Made by a program: the position numbers and the translations under genes
The notes under the pieces: model-generated
Database searches by the model: none
The model's input: only the letters and a program-made list of their open reading frames with translations
Told to the model about the DNA's origin: nothing
Source of the DNA: Hordeum vulgare subsp. vulgare
Lineage: Eukaryota > Streptophyta > Magnoliopsida > Poales > Poaceae
DNA length: 64,000 nucleotides
Direction of reading: 5' to 3'
Assembly (NCBI RefSeq): GCF_904849725.1
Contig: NC_058521.1
Location: 434,142,676 to 434,206,675 of the forward strand
Shown here: piece by piece, positions 33,484-44,689 of the stretch
Position numbering within the stretch: position 1 is the first letter of the stretch
How the letters are laid out: the number at the start of each line of letters is the position of its first letter

Positions 33484-36400
33484 ATGGGCGCCGTCTTCAA
33501 AAGTGACTAGCTCCCTACAAGGGTCGATGACACCATACTAGCAAACTTTGTGAAAACGGGCAACTTGGACCCTCAGAATGTTATCGGCTGGCGTACCGGG
33601 TTCGGAGAAGATCTCCCCAACCCCAAAGAAGGGGAAATAGTCGTTTTCCTTGAACACCTGGAGCGAGGTTTTAAGCCGCCCGGATCGAAGTTTCTTAGAG
33701 ACGCCATGGCTTTCATGAACGTCCGCCTCCAGGATTTGGGACCTAATTCCATAAGTAACTTATGCCAATTCCAACTGTTCTGTGAGGCTTATCTGCGGAT
33801 TGAGCCCTCTGTCCCCTTATTCTGGCACTTTTTCCATCTGAATCGCCAAACAGAATTCCACAATGGCCCCAGCCTGGAACTCGGCGGTATCAATGTCCAG
33901 CGCCGCAGGGATAGCCCATTTCCCTCACTCCCCATGCCGAGCCATCCCAAAGGTTGGGGCGAGTCTTGGTTCTACTGTCAAGAGACTTCTCCTACAGGCG
34001 AAAACAAGCTTTTGGGCTACAGGAATAATCGCCTTCCAACGAACTTCAAGCTTCCAGACAAGCTTACCGAGGAAGAGGAATCAGAATTCATCCCAGTACT
34101 GTCCGAGTTAAGATCCTTGACAAACAACGGTCTTACTGGGATTGACCTAATCCGCTACTGCGTCGAATGGCATATTCTCCCTCTGAGTCGCCGGGACGGT
34201 CTGATGTGCGAATTTGATGGCACCCTAGATCATCCTCAATGTTATTTCCATACGTCTTTAACAGAAAAGGACATCGTCACCATTATCAAGAAGCTGACTG
34301 GCGAGCCTGCGGAAAAATGCGGCCAAATCGGCCTCAAGCCTTTCTGCAAAATTAACCCGGCGCCCAAGGTGAACAAATCTAACCCGCCTTTGGTCTTTAC
34401 TTCTTATGCTTCATTTGTATTGTGGTTTTTGTCACATATGATATTTCATAAAGGCGATAAATTTTGGTCCAGGAAGCCCAAGAGGCCAGCCATGAAAAAT
34501 GTTAAGCCGCCTTCAAAGAAAACCAAGGGTAAGGGCAAAGCTGCTGCGGCTGAGCCATCTGAAGTCGATGAATCTCAAGTCGGCGATGCACTTTTGGAGG
34601 TAAAAGTTCATCCTATTTTCACTTGCCATCCACTACTGTTAATCTTTGTATTCATATCTCTGTCTCTCTTGAAATAGAATCAAGACAACGAAAGCCAGGA
34701 GGACTCTGTTGAGGTAATTTATGTTTCCTCCGATTCATCTCCTTCTCCACCTAAGCCGGCCAGGCGAGTTTGTGGGAAAGTTCCCTTCTCACACCCAAAT
34801 GCTTGTTTGGACCCAAATTTCCTACTGAAGAAAGCACAACATACTTCAAACCGGAAGACCCGAAGTCATTCCGGTGATCTGGTGTCCGGCTTACCAGCAA
34901 CGAACAAAAGGAAACCAAATGAGGTACTTATGAATAACAATTCATCATGTTTCTTTGGATCACATCTGTAACCCGCCTATATCTTTGACGTATAATTCTT
35001 GCAGAACTCTCCTCCTACATCTGGCGACTCAGTGATGTCGACACTTTCGCCAATGATTCGAGTTCCTGGGTAAGTCTTTTGATAATCTTACTTTGAATTC
35101 TGAGGGTAATAGACTTCCAGTTCCTTAATGCGCTTCTCCCTTCTTTTAGGGGACATGCCAAGAAAAGGAAAACCAGCGGATCAACTCCTGTCACAACTTC
35201 AGAGCCCATCAAAGAATCAATGTCGATTCAGGACAACCCGGACCAAGGCGAGACTGAAAATCAAATGTATCTTCCAGACTCGCCCGAGGAAGCAATGGAT
35301 GCCCCTAAGTCGCCAAGCCCATTGATGACAACAAAAGACCCGGATGCTGTAGTTATTACTGGTACCGGCTTCTCTAAGCCGGCGGCAACGGTTTTGTCAA
35401 GGCATGTGGCATCCTCCTCTCAAGCCATTCCCGAATCTGGACTCTCCAAGGCAAAGCTTTCTGAATATGAAAATCTGGAGTTCAAGGAACTCTGCTCTGG
35501 TTTCGCGAGTCGCCTGGAGGCGAGCTATGAGATGGAGAAAAGCCTGCTACGGATATTAAAAAAAACATGAGGTAAAAAATTTATATTGTATTACTCCCAT
35601 TAACCCCCAAGGGCCGGGTCATCAGTAAAAAGATGAGCCGGGTCTTGAAAAAAGTTAGAAAAAACTTTGCGACCAGTAACCCCCAAGGGCCGGGTCATCA
35701 GTAAAAAGATGAGCCGGGTCGTGAAAAATTTAGAAAAAACTTTGCGACCAGTGACCCCCAAGGGCCGGGTCATCAGTAAAAAGGTGAGCCGGGTCTTGAA
35801 AAATTTAGAAAAAACTTTGCGACCAGTAACCCCCAAGGGTCGGGTCATTAGTAAAAAGATGAGCCGGGTCGTGAAAAATTTAGAAAAAACTTTGCGACCA
35901 GTGACCACCAAGGGCCGGGTCATCAGTAAAAAGATGAGCCGGGTCTTGAAAAATATAGAAAAAACTTTGCGATCAGTAACCCCCAAGGGCCGGGTCATCA
36001 GTAAAAAGATGAGCCGGGTCTTGAAAAATTTAGAAAAAACTTTGCGACCAGTGACCCCCAAGGGCCGGGTCATCAGTAAAAAGATGAACCGGGTCTTGAT
36101 ATTATATAATTTCATCTGAAAAGAAAAAATTATACATTAGCCCCCAAGTGTCAGGGATATTGCTTGCAATAGTTCTGAGACTTGCCCTTGTTTTGTACTT
36201 TCAACAGGAAACTCATGCTCAGACTGAATCGGCGCTTGGCGAGTTAAAGAAAAACTTATCTGATGAGCAAGATGCCGGAGCTAAGCCGGAGGAGAAATAT
36301 CAATTGGCCTTGGCTGAGCTGGAGAAACTCAAAGTCGATTTGAAAAGAGCCCAAGCTGACCAAGATGCTGCCATAAAAAGGGCAGAGAAAGCTGAAGCCA

Positions 36401-37199
36401 GGCTGGCCACTGTGCAACAAGAATTGTCCGGCTTAAAGCGTCATATCTCACACATGACGCAAGCCGTCTTTGGTAAACTTACTCAAACTTTTGATCTTTT
36501 CTTCCCCCTTTTTCCTTTTTAAATAACTCTTATCATAAGTCGCTGATTATCAGGACCCCTTACTCAGGTCCAAGAGCCGCCAACCTTCAGGAAGATTGCG
36601 TGCTGATGTTGAAGGCGATTTACACGCTGACAGAGCAACTGTACACCGGCAGTGTCTTAACGGTCAAGGCTGTGATGGGCGCCAAAGAGCCTATAACTTC
36701 CATAAAGAAAGTGCTTGGCTGCCTATCAACACTTCCTCCTCAGATTGGCGGGCTAACTACGTCAGCTGCCCGAAAGGGTGTTCTGACTGCCTTGAGTCGC
36801 TGCTTGGCATATGCCCCAGAGATCAACCCGGGAGAGGTAGGGGCAGGCTTCCCTCAACTCAAAGACGACGGGTCAAAATTCGTTGAAGAGGACTATCAAC
36901 GTGTTGTCAAGGATTCCCGACTGGCAGCAACCCAACTCGCAGCAAGTCTTGATTTATCAATGTACCAGGCGGCTTATGACAGCAAAAACAAAAAGGTCAA
37001 CCCAGCAACCTTTGTGACGACCAGTTTAACTCCTCGGCGACCCAAGAACCCTTTCGACTTGGAAGCTGACTTGGCATCAATCCTGACTGATGAAGATGAC
37101 TTCACACCTCTTGCTAAGTGCAACTGGGTATTGGGCGACATGCAAATTGAAGTCGGCGAAAGCTCGCAGCAAAGTGATCCTAAGGCGCCAACAGAGTAA
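33484..37199 (+). pseudogene. Antisense extra gene of Tat element E (Transposase_28-like, six exons)
   Basis: It runs opposite to gag-pol. Model: exons 33484-34599, 34678-34923, 35005-35069, 35150 to about 35578, 36208-36472 and 36568-37199, all with GT-AG introns and consistent phase. Exon 1 encodes the domain annotated in grasses as putative gypsy-type transposon (Pfam Transposase_28): GEIVVFLEHLERGFKPPGSK, then MNVRLQDLGPNS. Exons 2-4 are serine/lysine-rich; exon 5 is a clear coiled coil (LAELEKLKVDLKRAQADQ); exon 6 is helical and ends KAPTE*. Two lesions: TAG at codon 9 (33508-33510) and an extra A in the A run near 35565 that shifts the end of exon 4. The protein's role in Tat elements is unknown; its codon 9 stop would need reinitiation to be bypassed. 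Confidence 0.75.
35602..36110 (+). repeat. 75-bp minisatellite inside intron 4 of the antisense gene
   Basis: About seven units starting cccccaagggccgggtcatc, with spacing 76 then 75 bp. Because 75 is a multiple of three and the unit lacks stops, both strands stay open (25-residue repeats), but it lies between a splice donor (about 35579) and acceptor (36207). Units alternate between gtaaccccc and gtgaccccc starts, and gtcttg and gtcgtg variants partly alternate, pointing to a 150-bp two-unit expansion. Confidence 0.85.
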
Positions 37200-37490
37200 A
37201 CATCATCAATTTGGCCTTAGAGCCATGTAATAGGTCTTTTTCATAAGTCGATATTGCTTCTGTGATACTCTTTGAAATAATCTTTATATCGCCCATAAGG
37301 CGATTTGAAATATTTGAGACTTCTTTATGATGCTTAACCCGCCATGGATGAAGTAATTCTGATCATCAACCTGACTTAGGCTTTGAAAACAACATATGCG
37401 AAACAAAATAAGTGATAACAAATATTTCCCAGAGTGATCAGAAAGAAAGGTAAAAAACCCTTAAGGCTATGCCATGAATAAAAGCAGTAA

Positions 37491-40400
37491 TTTCGTCGGC
37501 TCATAAGGTCGCGGCAGGATGAGGCGAGTCAGAAAACTCGAGCACACACCCTAAATGATGGTTTCGTCGGCTCATAAGGTCGCGACAGGATGAGGCGAGT
37601 CAGAAAGCTCGAGCACACACACACCCTAAAATGCAGGTTTCGTCGGCTCATAAGGTCGCGACAGGATGAGGCGAGTCAGAAAGCTCGAGCACACACCCTA
37701 AAATGCAGGTTTCGTCGGCTCATAAGGTCGCGACAGGATGAGGCGGGTCAGAAAGCTCGAGCACACACCCTAAAATGCAGGTTTCGTCGGCTCATAAGGT
37801 CGCGAGAGCATGAGGCGAGTCAGAAAGGTCGAGCACACACCCTAAAATGCAGGTTTCGTCGGCTCATAAGGTCGCGACAACATGAGGCGAGTCAGTAAGC
37901 TCGAGCATACACCCTAAAATGCAGGTTTCGTCGGCTCATAAGGTCGCGAGAGGACGAGGCGGGTCAGAAAGCTCGAGCATACACCCTAAAATGCAGGTTT
38001 CGTCGGCTCATAAGGTCGCGACAGGATGAGGCGGGTCAGAAAGCTCGAGCACACACCCTAAAATGCAGGTTTCGTCGGCTCATAAGGTCGCGACAGGATG
38101 AGGCGAGTCAGAAAGCTCGAGCAGACACCCTAAAATGCAGGTTTCGTCGGCTCATAAGGTCGCGACAGGATGAGGCGAGTCAGAAAGCTCGACCACACAC
38201 CCTAAAATGCAGGTTTCGCCGGCTCATAAGCTCGCGACAGGATGAGGCGAGTCAGAAAGCTCGAGGATACACCCTAAAATGATGGTTTCGTCGGCTCAGA
38301 AGGTCGCGACAGGATGAGGCGAGTTAGAAAGCTCGAGCACACACCCTAAAATGCAGGTTTCGTCGGCTTATAAGCTCGCGACAGGATGAGGCGAGTCAGA
38401 AAGCTCGAGCACACATCCTGAAATGCAGGTTTCGTCGGCTCATAAGGTCGCGACAGGATGAGGCGAGTCAGAAATCTCGAGCACACACCCTAAAATGCAG
38501 GTTTCGTCGGCTCATAAGGTCGCGACAGGATGAGGCGAGTCAGAAAGCTCGAGCACACACCCTAAAATGCTGGTTTCGTTGGCTCATAAGGTCGCGACAG
38601 GATGAGGCGAGTCAGAAAGCTCGAGCACACACCCTAAAATGGAGGTCTCGTCGGCTCATAAGGTCGCGACAGGATGAGGCGAGTCAGAAAGCTCGAGCAC
38701 ACACCCTAAAATGATGGTTTCGTCGGCTCATAAGGTCGCGACACGATGAGGCGAGTCATAAAGCTCGAGCACACACCCTAAAATGCAGGTTTCGTCGGCT
38801 GATAAGGTCGCGACAGGATGAGGCGGGTCAGAAAGCTCGAGCACACACCCTAAAATGCAGGATTCGTCGGCTCATAAGGTCGCGACAGGAGGAGGCGAGT
38901 CAGAAAGCTCGAGCACACACCCTAAAATGCAGGTTTCGTCGGCTCATAAGGTCGCGACAGGACGAGGCGAGTCAGAAAGCTCGAGCACACACCCTAAAAT
39001 GCAGGTTTCGTCGGCTCATAAGGTCGCGACAGGACGAGGCGAGTTAGAAAGCTCGAGCAGACACCCTAAAACGCAGGTTTCGTCGGCTCATAAGGTCGCG
39101 ACAGGATGAGGCGGGTCAGAAAGCTCGAGCAGACACCCTAAAATGCAGGTTTCGTCGGCTCATAAGGTCGTGACAGGATGAGGCAAGTCAGAAAGCTCGA
39201 GCACACAACCTAAAATGCTGGCTTCTCCGGATCATAAGGTCGCGATAGGATGAGGCGAGTCAGAAAGCTCGAGCACACACCCTAAAATGCAGGTTTCGTC
39301 GGCTCATAAGGTCGCGACAGGATGAGGCGAGTCAGAAAGCTCGAGCACATACCCTAAAATGATGGTTTCGTCAGCTCATAAGGTCGCGACACGATGAGGC
39401 GAGATAGAAAGCTCGGGCACACACCCTAAAATGCAGGTTTCGTCGGCTCATAAGGTCGCGACAGGATGAGGCGAGTCAGAAAGCTCGAGCACACATCCTA
39501 AAATGCAGGTTTCGTCGGCTCATAAGGTCGCGACAGGATGAGGCGAGTCAGAAAGCTCGAGCACACACCCTAAAATGCAGGTTTCGTCGGCTCATAAGGT
39601 CGCGACGGGATGAGGCGAGTTAGAAAGCTCGAGCACACACCCTAAAATGCAGGTTTCGTTGGCTCATAAGGTCGCGACAGGATGAGGCGAGTCAGAAAGC
39701 TCGAGCACACACCCTAAAATGATGGTTTCGTCGGCTCATAAGGTCGCAACAGGATGAGGCGAGTCAGAAAGCTCGAGCACACACCCAAAAATGCAGGTTT
39801 CGTCGGCTCATAAGGTCGCGACAGGATGAGGCGAGTCAGAAAGCTTGAGCACACACCCTAAAATGATGGTTTCGTCGGCTCATAAGGTCGCAACAGGATG
39901 AGGCGAGTCAGAAAGCTCGAGCACACACCCTAAAATGCAGGTTTCGTCGGCTCATAAGGTCACGACAGGATGAGGCGAGTCATAAAGCTCGAGCACACAC
40001 CCTAAAATGCAGGTTTCGTCGGCTCATAAGGTCGCGACAGGATGAGGCGAGACAGAAAGCTCGAGCACACACCCTAAAATGCAGGTTTCGTCGGCTCATT
40101 AGGTCACGACAGGATGAGGCGAGTCAGAAAGCTCGAGCAGACACCCTAAAATGCAGGTTTCGTCGGCTCATAAGGTCGCGACAGGATGAGGCGGGTCAGA
40201 AAGCTCGAGCACACACCCTAAAATGCAGGTTTCGTCGGCTCATAAGGTCGCGACAGGATGAGATGAGTCAGAAAGCTCGAGCAGACACCCTAAAATGCAG
40301 GTTTCGTTGGCTCATAAGGTCGCGACAGGATGAGGCGAGTCAGAAAGCTCGAGCACACACCCTAAAATGCAGTTTTTGTCGGCTCATAAGGTGGCGACAG

Positions 40401-40625
40401 GATGAGGCGAGTCAGAAAGCTCGAGCACATACCCTAAAATGCAGGTTTCGTCGGCTCATAAGGTCGCGACAGGATGAGGCGAGTCAGAAAGCTCGAGCAC
40501 ACACCCTAAAATGCAGGTTTCGTGGGCTCATAAGGTCGCGACAGGATGAGGAGAGTCAGAAAGCTCGAGCGCACACCCTAAAATGATGATTTTGTCGACT
40601 CATAAGGTCGCAACAGGATGACAAA
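37491..40625. repeat. 72-bp tandem array of element E, about 44 copies
   Basis: The unit reads tttcgtcggctcataaggtc, then gcgacaggatgaggcgagtc, then agaaagctcgagcacacacc ctaaaatgcagg. The first spacings are 71 and 76 bp; after that, 72 bp from 37638 to 40591. Units differ by scattered single substitutions (for example gatgg for gcagg, agac for acac). It sits exactly between the 3' end of the antisense gene (37199) and the 3' end of pol (40727). Tat elements commonly carry such arrays in this region. Open frames through it are by-products of the period being divisible by three. The 290 bp before it (37200-37490) hold the 3' UTR of the antisense gene. Confidence 0.92.
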
Positions 40626-40726
40626 AATTGTTCTTATAATGGAGAAGCCCCCAAGTCAGGGAGTATACTCAACTTTATTCCTTTATAATAAAACTGAAAA
40701 ACTTACAAAATGTAGAGCTTAAGAGC

Positions 40727-42235
40727 TCAAGTGTAATAAGGCCGCAGGTGGGCAATATTCCAGGGGCGAATTGACTCAGCCTCCGTGGTAGGCCGGTTAG
40801 GCCGGAGATCCACCAAATAATAAGAGCCATTGTAGAGATTTTTACTGACGACGAATGGCCCTTCCCAAGGTGGTGACAACTTATGCATGCCTGCATGATC
40901 TTGTATCAACCGAAGAACCAAGTCGCCTTCCTGAAAGGTCCGACTTTTAACCCGGCGGTTGTGATAACGCCGTAGATCCTGTTGATAGATAGCTGACCGA
41001 GCCGCAGCCAGGTCACGCGCCTCTTCTAAGGCGTCCAAAGAGTCTTGACGCGCCAACTCATTGTCTTGTTCCACACATGCGGCGACTCTAAGGGAATCAT
41101 GCCTTATATCAGTAGGAAGAACAGCCTCTGCTCCGTAGACCAGGAAGAAAGGGGTGAAACCCGTGGACCGGTTCGGGGTGGTCCGGATACTCCACAATCC
41201 TGAAGGAAATTCTTCAACCCAACACCGTGGGGTTTTTTCCAGGGGAGCCATGAGTCGGGGCTTAATCCCTCGCAAAACCTCCTGATTCGCCCGTTCTGCC
41301 TGCCCGTTAGATTGCGGGTGAGCCACCGCAGAAACATCAAGTCGGATATGTTCTCGACGACAAAACTCCTACATTGCCCCTTGGGACAAGTTAGTACCAT
41401 TATCAGTAATGATACTGTGCGGGTATCCAAACCGGAAAATTAACTTTTTCAAGAATTTGACCGCTATTTCCGCATCGCAAGCTCCAATAGGTTCTGCCTC
41501 AACCCACTTGGTGAACTTATCAACCGCCACCAGCAAATGGGTCTTCTTGTTAGAGGACATTTTAAAGGGGCCGACCATGTCCAGCCCCCAGACTGCAAAA
41601 GGCCAAGTGATGGGGATCATTCTTAATTCTTGAGCCGGCACATGAGCCCGCCGCCCATAATGTTGGCATCCCTCGCACCGACGAACTATATCTTCCGCGT
41701 CTGCATGAGCCGTCAGCCAAAAGAAACCATGACGGAAAGCCTTTGATACCAAAGAGCGTGACCCGGCATGATGCCCACAATCTCCGAAATGAATGTCATT
41801 TAAGATTATGCATCCTTCTTCGGAGGAAACGCATCGCTGAAAAACTCCAGAGGCGCTCCGCTTATATAGCTTGCCATTGATGATGACCATGGATTTGCTG
41901 CGTCGAACGATTTGGCGAGCCAGAACTTCGTCTGCTGGTAACTCGCCTCGAGCGAGATAAGCCAGATAAGGAAGAACCCAATCCGGAGTGACATGGAGAG
42001 CCGCCACGAGCTGAGACTCAGGATCTGGTATTGCCAATTCCTCCTCTGATGGTAGAATCACGGATGGTTCATGTAAGATATCCAGAAAAACATTAGGAGA
42101 AACCGGCTTTCTCTGGGAGCCAAGTCGTGAGAGGGCGTCAGCTGCCTCGTTGAGGCGTCGATCAATATGTTCCACCTGATAACCGTGAAAATGACCCGCC
42201 ACATCAGACACAGCTCGCCTGTAAGCCGCCATCAT
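40727..42235 (-). pseudogene. Integrase of element E
   Basis: Inserts element cDNA into the genome. From 42235: a connecting region with HIDRRLNEAADALSRLGSQ, then a zinc finger (HFGDCGHHAGS ... CEGCQHYGR, about 41790-41660), and a catalytic core with WGLDMVGPF, ITDNGTN and, after a TAG at 41369-41371, HPQSNGQAERANQE. The C-terminal region ends NIAHLRPYYT* at 40727. Catalytic residues and zinc ligands are preserved, so the single stop is the main lesion. Next in the element comes the 72-bp array. Confidence 0.85.
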
Positions 42236-42611
42236 GGGGTCCCGAGAATCCCAGGTACGTGAAACTTGTTGTCCACCAAATCAGAGTCGCCAAAGCATCT
42301 GACTCGTGTTAGATTCATCTCCTTGGCGAGTCGCAAGCCGTGAAGCAAAGCTTCGTATTCCGCCGCATTGTTAGTGCACGGAAACATGAGTCGGAGAACG
42401 TAACAGAACTTATCTCCTTGAGGGGATACCAACACCACACCAGCCCCCGAGCCTTCCAGCTGCCTAGACCCATCAAAATAAATAGTCCAGTAAGTGAGAT
42501 CAGGCCGGTCTTCCGGAGCCTGTAACTCCGTCCAGTCGTTCACGAAATCAACTAAGGTCTGGGACATGATGGCTGTGCGGGGAGTATACTGTATGTGATG
42601 GGGCCCAAGTT
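42232..42611 (-). pseudogene. Second (archaeal-type) RNase H of element E
   Basis: TYWTIYFDGSRQLEGSGAGV, then NNAAEYEALLHGLRLAKEMN and RCFGDSDLV, carry the D-E-D pattern of an RNase H fold. A second RNase H of this type after the ordinary RT-linked RNase H is a diagnostic feature of Tat-lineage elements. The frame ends at 42232 just before the integrase frame begins, implying a frameshift near 42240. Confidence 0.8.
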
Positions 42612-43891
42612 CTATTGCCCACTTGGCGAATCGCCCTGTTGCCTCCCGATTCTGGATGATGTCCCCAAGGGGGCAGAGCTAACCACTGTGATAGGGTGTT
42701 CTTGGAAATAATGCTTAAGTTTTCGACTCGCCATAAACACCCCATATACCAACTTCTGCCAGTGTGGGTACCGCTGCTTAGAAAGAGTTAGCACCTCCCT
42801 GATAAAATATACCGGGAGTTGCACTGGGTATTCCTTCCCTTCCTCCTTTCTCTCAACGACCACTGACACACTTACTGCTTTGGAATTTGCCGCGATATAC
42901 AGAAGCATGGGCTCCTTTTCAGTTGGGGCGGCCAGGACCGGCGGGTTAACAAATTGGCATTTCAGGGCTTTGAGCGCCTCGTCTGCCACATTTGTCCAAA
43001 CAAACCGATCGGATTTCCTCAATAACTGATAAAGAGGGATCGCCTTCTCCCCCAGGCGACTCACAAAACGACTTAGGGCCGCAGTGCGACCCGTCAGTCG
43101 TTGAACTTGATTAACGTTCGCCGGCTTTCCAAGGGATGCAACCGCTTCGATCTTGTCCGGGTTAGCTTCAATGCCGCGCTCCGATACCAGGAAACCCAGC
43201 AATTTCCCTGCAGGCACACCAAAAACACACTTGGTGGGATTTAGCTTCATCTGATATACCCGTAGATTATCGAACGTTTCCTTGAGATCCTCCAGTAGCG
43301 TCTCCCCCTGGCGGGTCTTGATCACAATATCGTCGACATAGGCATGGACGTTGCGACCAATTTGGTTACGGATGCAATTCTGGATGCAGCGTTGATAAGT
43401 CGCCCCCGTACTCTTGAGTCCAAAGGCCATGGACACATAACAAAAGGCCCCGAAGGGGGTTATAAAGGCTGTTTTCTCTTGATCCTCCACGACCATCTTG
43501 ATTTGGTGATATCCTGAATAGGCGTCCAGAAAGCACAATCGTTCGCATCCCGCCACCGAGTCAATGATTTGGTCGATGCGGGGAAGAGCGAAGGGTTCTT
43601 TTGGACAAGCTCTGTTGAGGTCTGTGTAGTCAATACACATACGAAAAGTACCATTCTTCTTGAGTACCAAAACCGGGTTAGCCGGCCATTTGGGGTGAAA
43701 AACTTCCACGATGAACCCGGCAGCTAAAAGACGGGCAACTTCTTCCCCAATCGCCTTGCGTCGCTCCTCGTTAAATCTGCGAAGGTACTGCTATGGTGCT
43801 CACCGAATTCTCTCGGCACACCAGGCATGTCAGAAGGTTTCCATGCAAAGATGTCCCGATTCTCACGGATGAATTCGATGAGAGCGCTTTC
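42612..43891 (-). pseudogene. Reverse transcriptase and first RNase H of element E
   Basis: After a short linker (RENRDIFAWKPSDMPGVPRE) that is shifted out of frame near 43790, RT reads WPANPVLVLKKNGTFRMCID, LCFLDAYSGYHQI, and YVDD at 43329-43340. The remodelled RNase H follows (LLYIAANSKAVSVSVVVERK), where the usual catalytic Asp pattern is degenerate, as expected when a second RNase H is present. A frameshift near 42690 ends the frame. A stop just after LDPK at 43892 separates it from protease. Confidence 0.85.
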
Positions 43892-44647
43892 CTATTTGGG
43901 GTCCAGACCCATCCCAATGGTGAACTGCTTGGATGAATCGCCAGGCACGAAATCGATTGTCTTAGTGTCATCCGTTGGTTTGAACTTGAGGGGCGACTCA
44001 GAATCTGTAGTCGGTTTCTTCAGGGGTGACATATCCGCCGGGTCAACATTGGCCCGATGGTGTTTGAGCTCTTCCGCAGCACAGGCGACTTCCGCATAAG
44101 CCGCGTCCCCTTCTTCACATTCCTTTGCAATCCTTCTATCTCCATCAACCGTGATGTGTCCTTTGGGACCAGGCATTTTGAGCTTGAGGTAGACATAGCA
44201 CGGGCGAGCCATGAAGCGGGCGTAAGCCGGCCGCCCAAACAGCGCATGGTAGGGGCTTTTCAATTTGACCACCTCGAAGATCATTGACTCCAACCTATAA
44301 TTCTGCGCAGTTCCAAACGCCACTGTGAGCCTGACCCGGCCTATGGGATAAGCCGACTTGCCTGGGACAATTCCGTGGAAAACCGTGGTTGAAGGCATCA
44401 GGTCATCTTCCAATAGATTCATCCATTGGAAAGTGTCAAAGTATAGGATATTGATGCTGCTGCCACAATCCATTAGCACTTTTGACAGCGTGTTACCCCC
44501 AACTTGGGGAGCCACGACCAACGCCAGATCGCCCGAGTTATCAACTCTCGGCGGGTGATCCTCCCTGCTCCACGTTATGGTTTGCTCAGACCAATGGAGG
44601 TATCTGGGAAGTGCCGGTTCTGATACACTGTACGCCCGGTGACTCAC
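43892..44647 (-). pseudogene. Aspartic protease region of element E
   Basis: SKVLMDCGSSINILYFDTF carries the active-site Asp in the D-x-G-S form usual for Tat elements, followed by a hydrophobic flap region and LFGRPAYARFMARP. Open over 250 residues. It is separated from gag by a stop at 44690 in the same frame, with a possible splice acceptor (ttcttgcag on the minus strand near 44660). It processes the polyprotein in the family. Confidence 0.75.
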
Positions 44648-44689
44648 CTTCTTATCACGCCTGCAAGAATTAGTGGTGAAAACATGATA

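Noticed and set aside
35600..36119. A 150-171 residue repetitive protein on either strand of the 75-bp array
   Set aside because: The array lies in a well-bounded intron of the antisense gene, and both strands being open is a property of the unit.
37590..40586. Open frames of 84-107 residues inside the 72-bp array as repeat proteins
   Set aside because: They exist only because 72 is divisible by three and the unit lacks stops in one frame. They are broken at random by single changes and have no start context.
37491..40625. A CRISPR-like regular array
   Set aside because: The whole 72-bp unit repeats without unique spacers and there are no cas genes. It is a tandem satellite in a plant Tat element.
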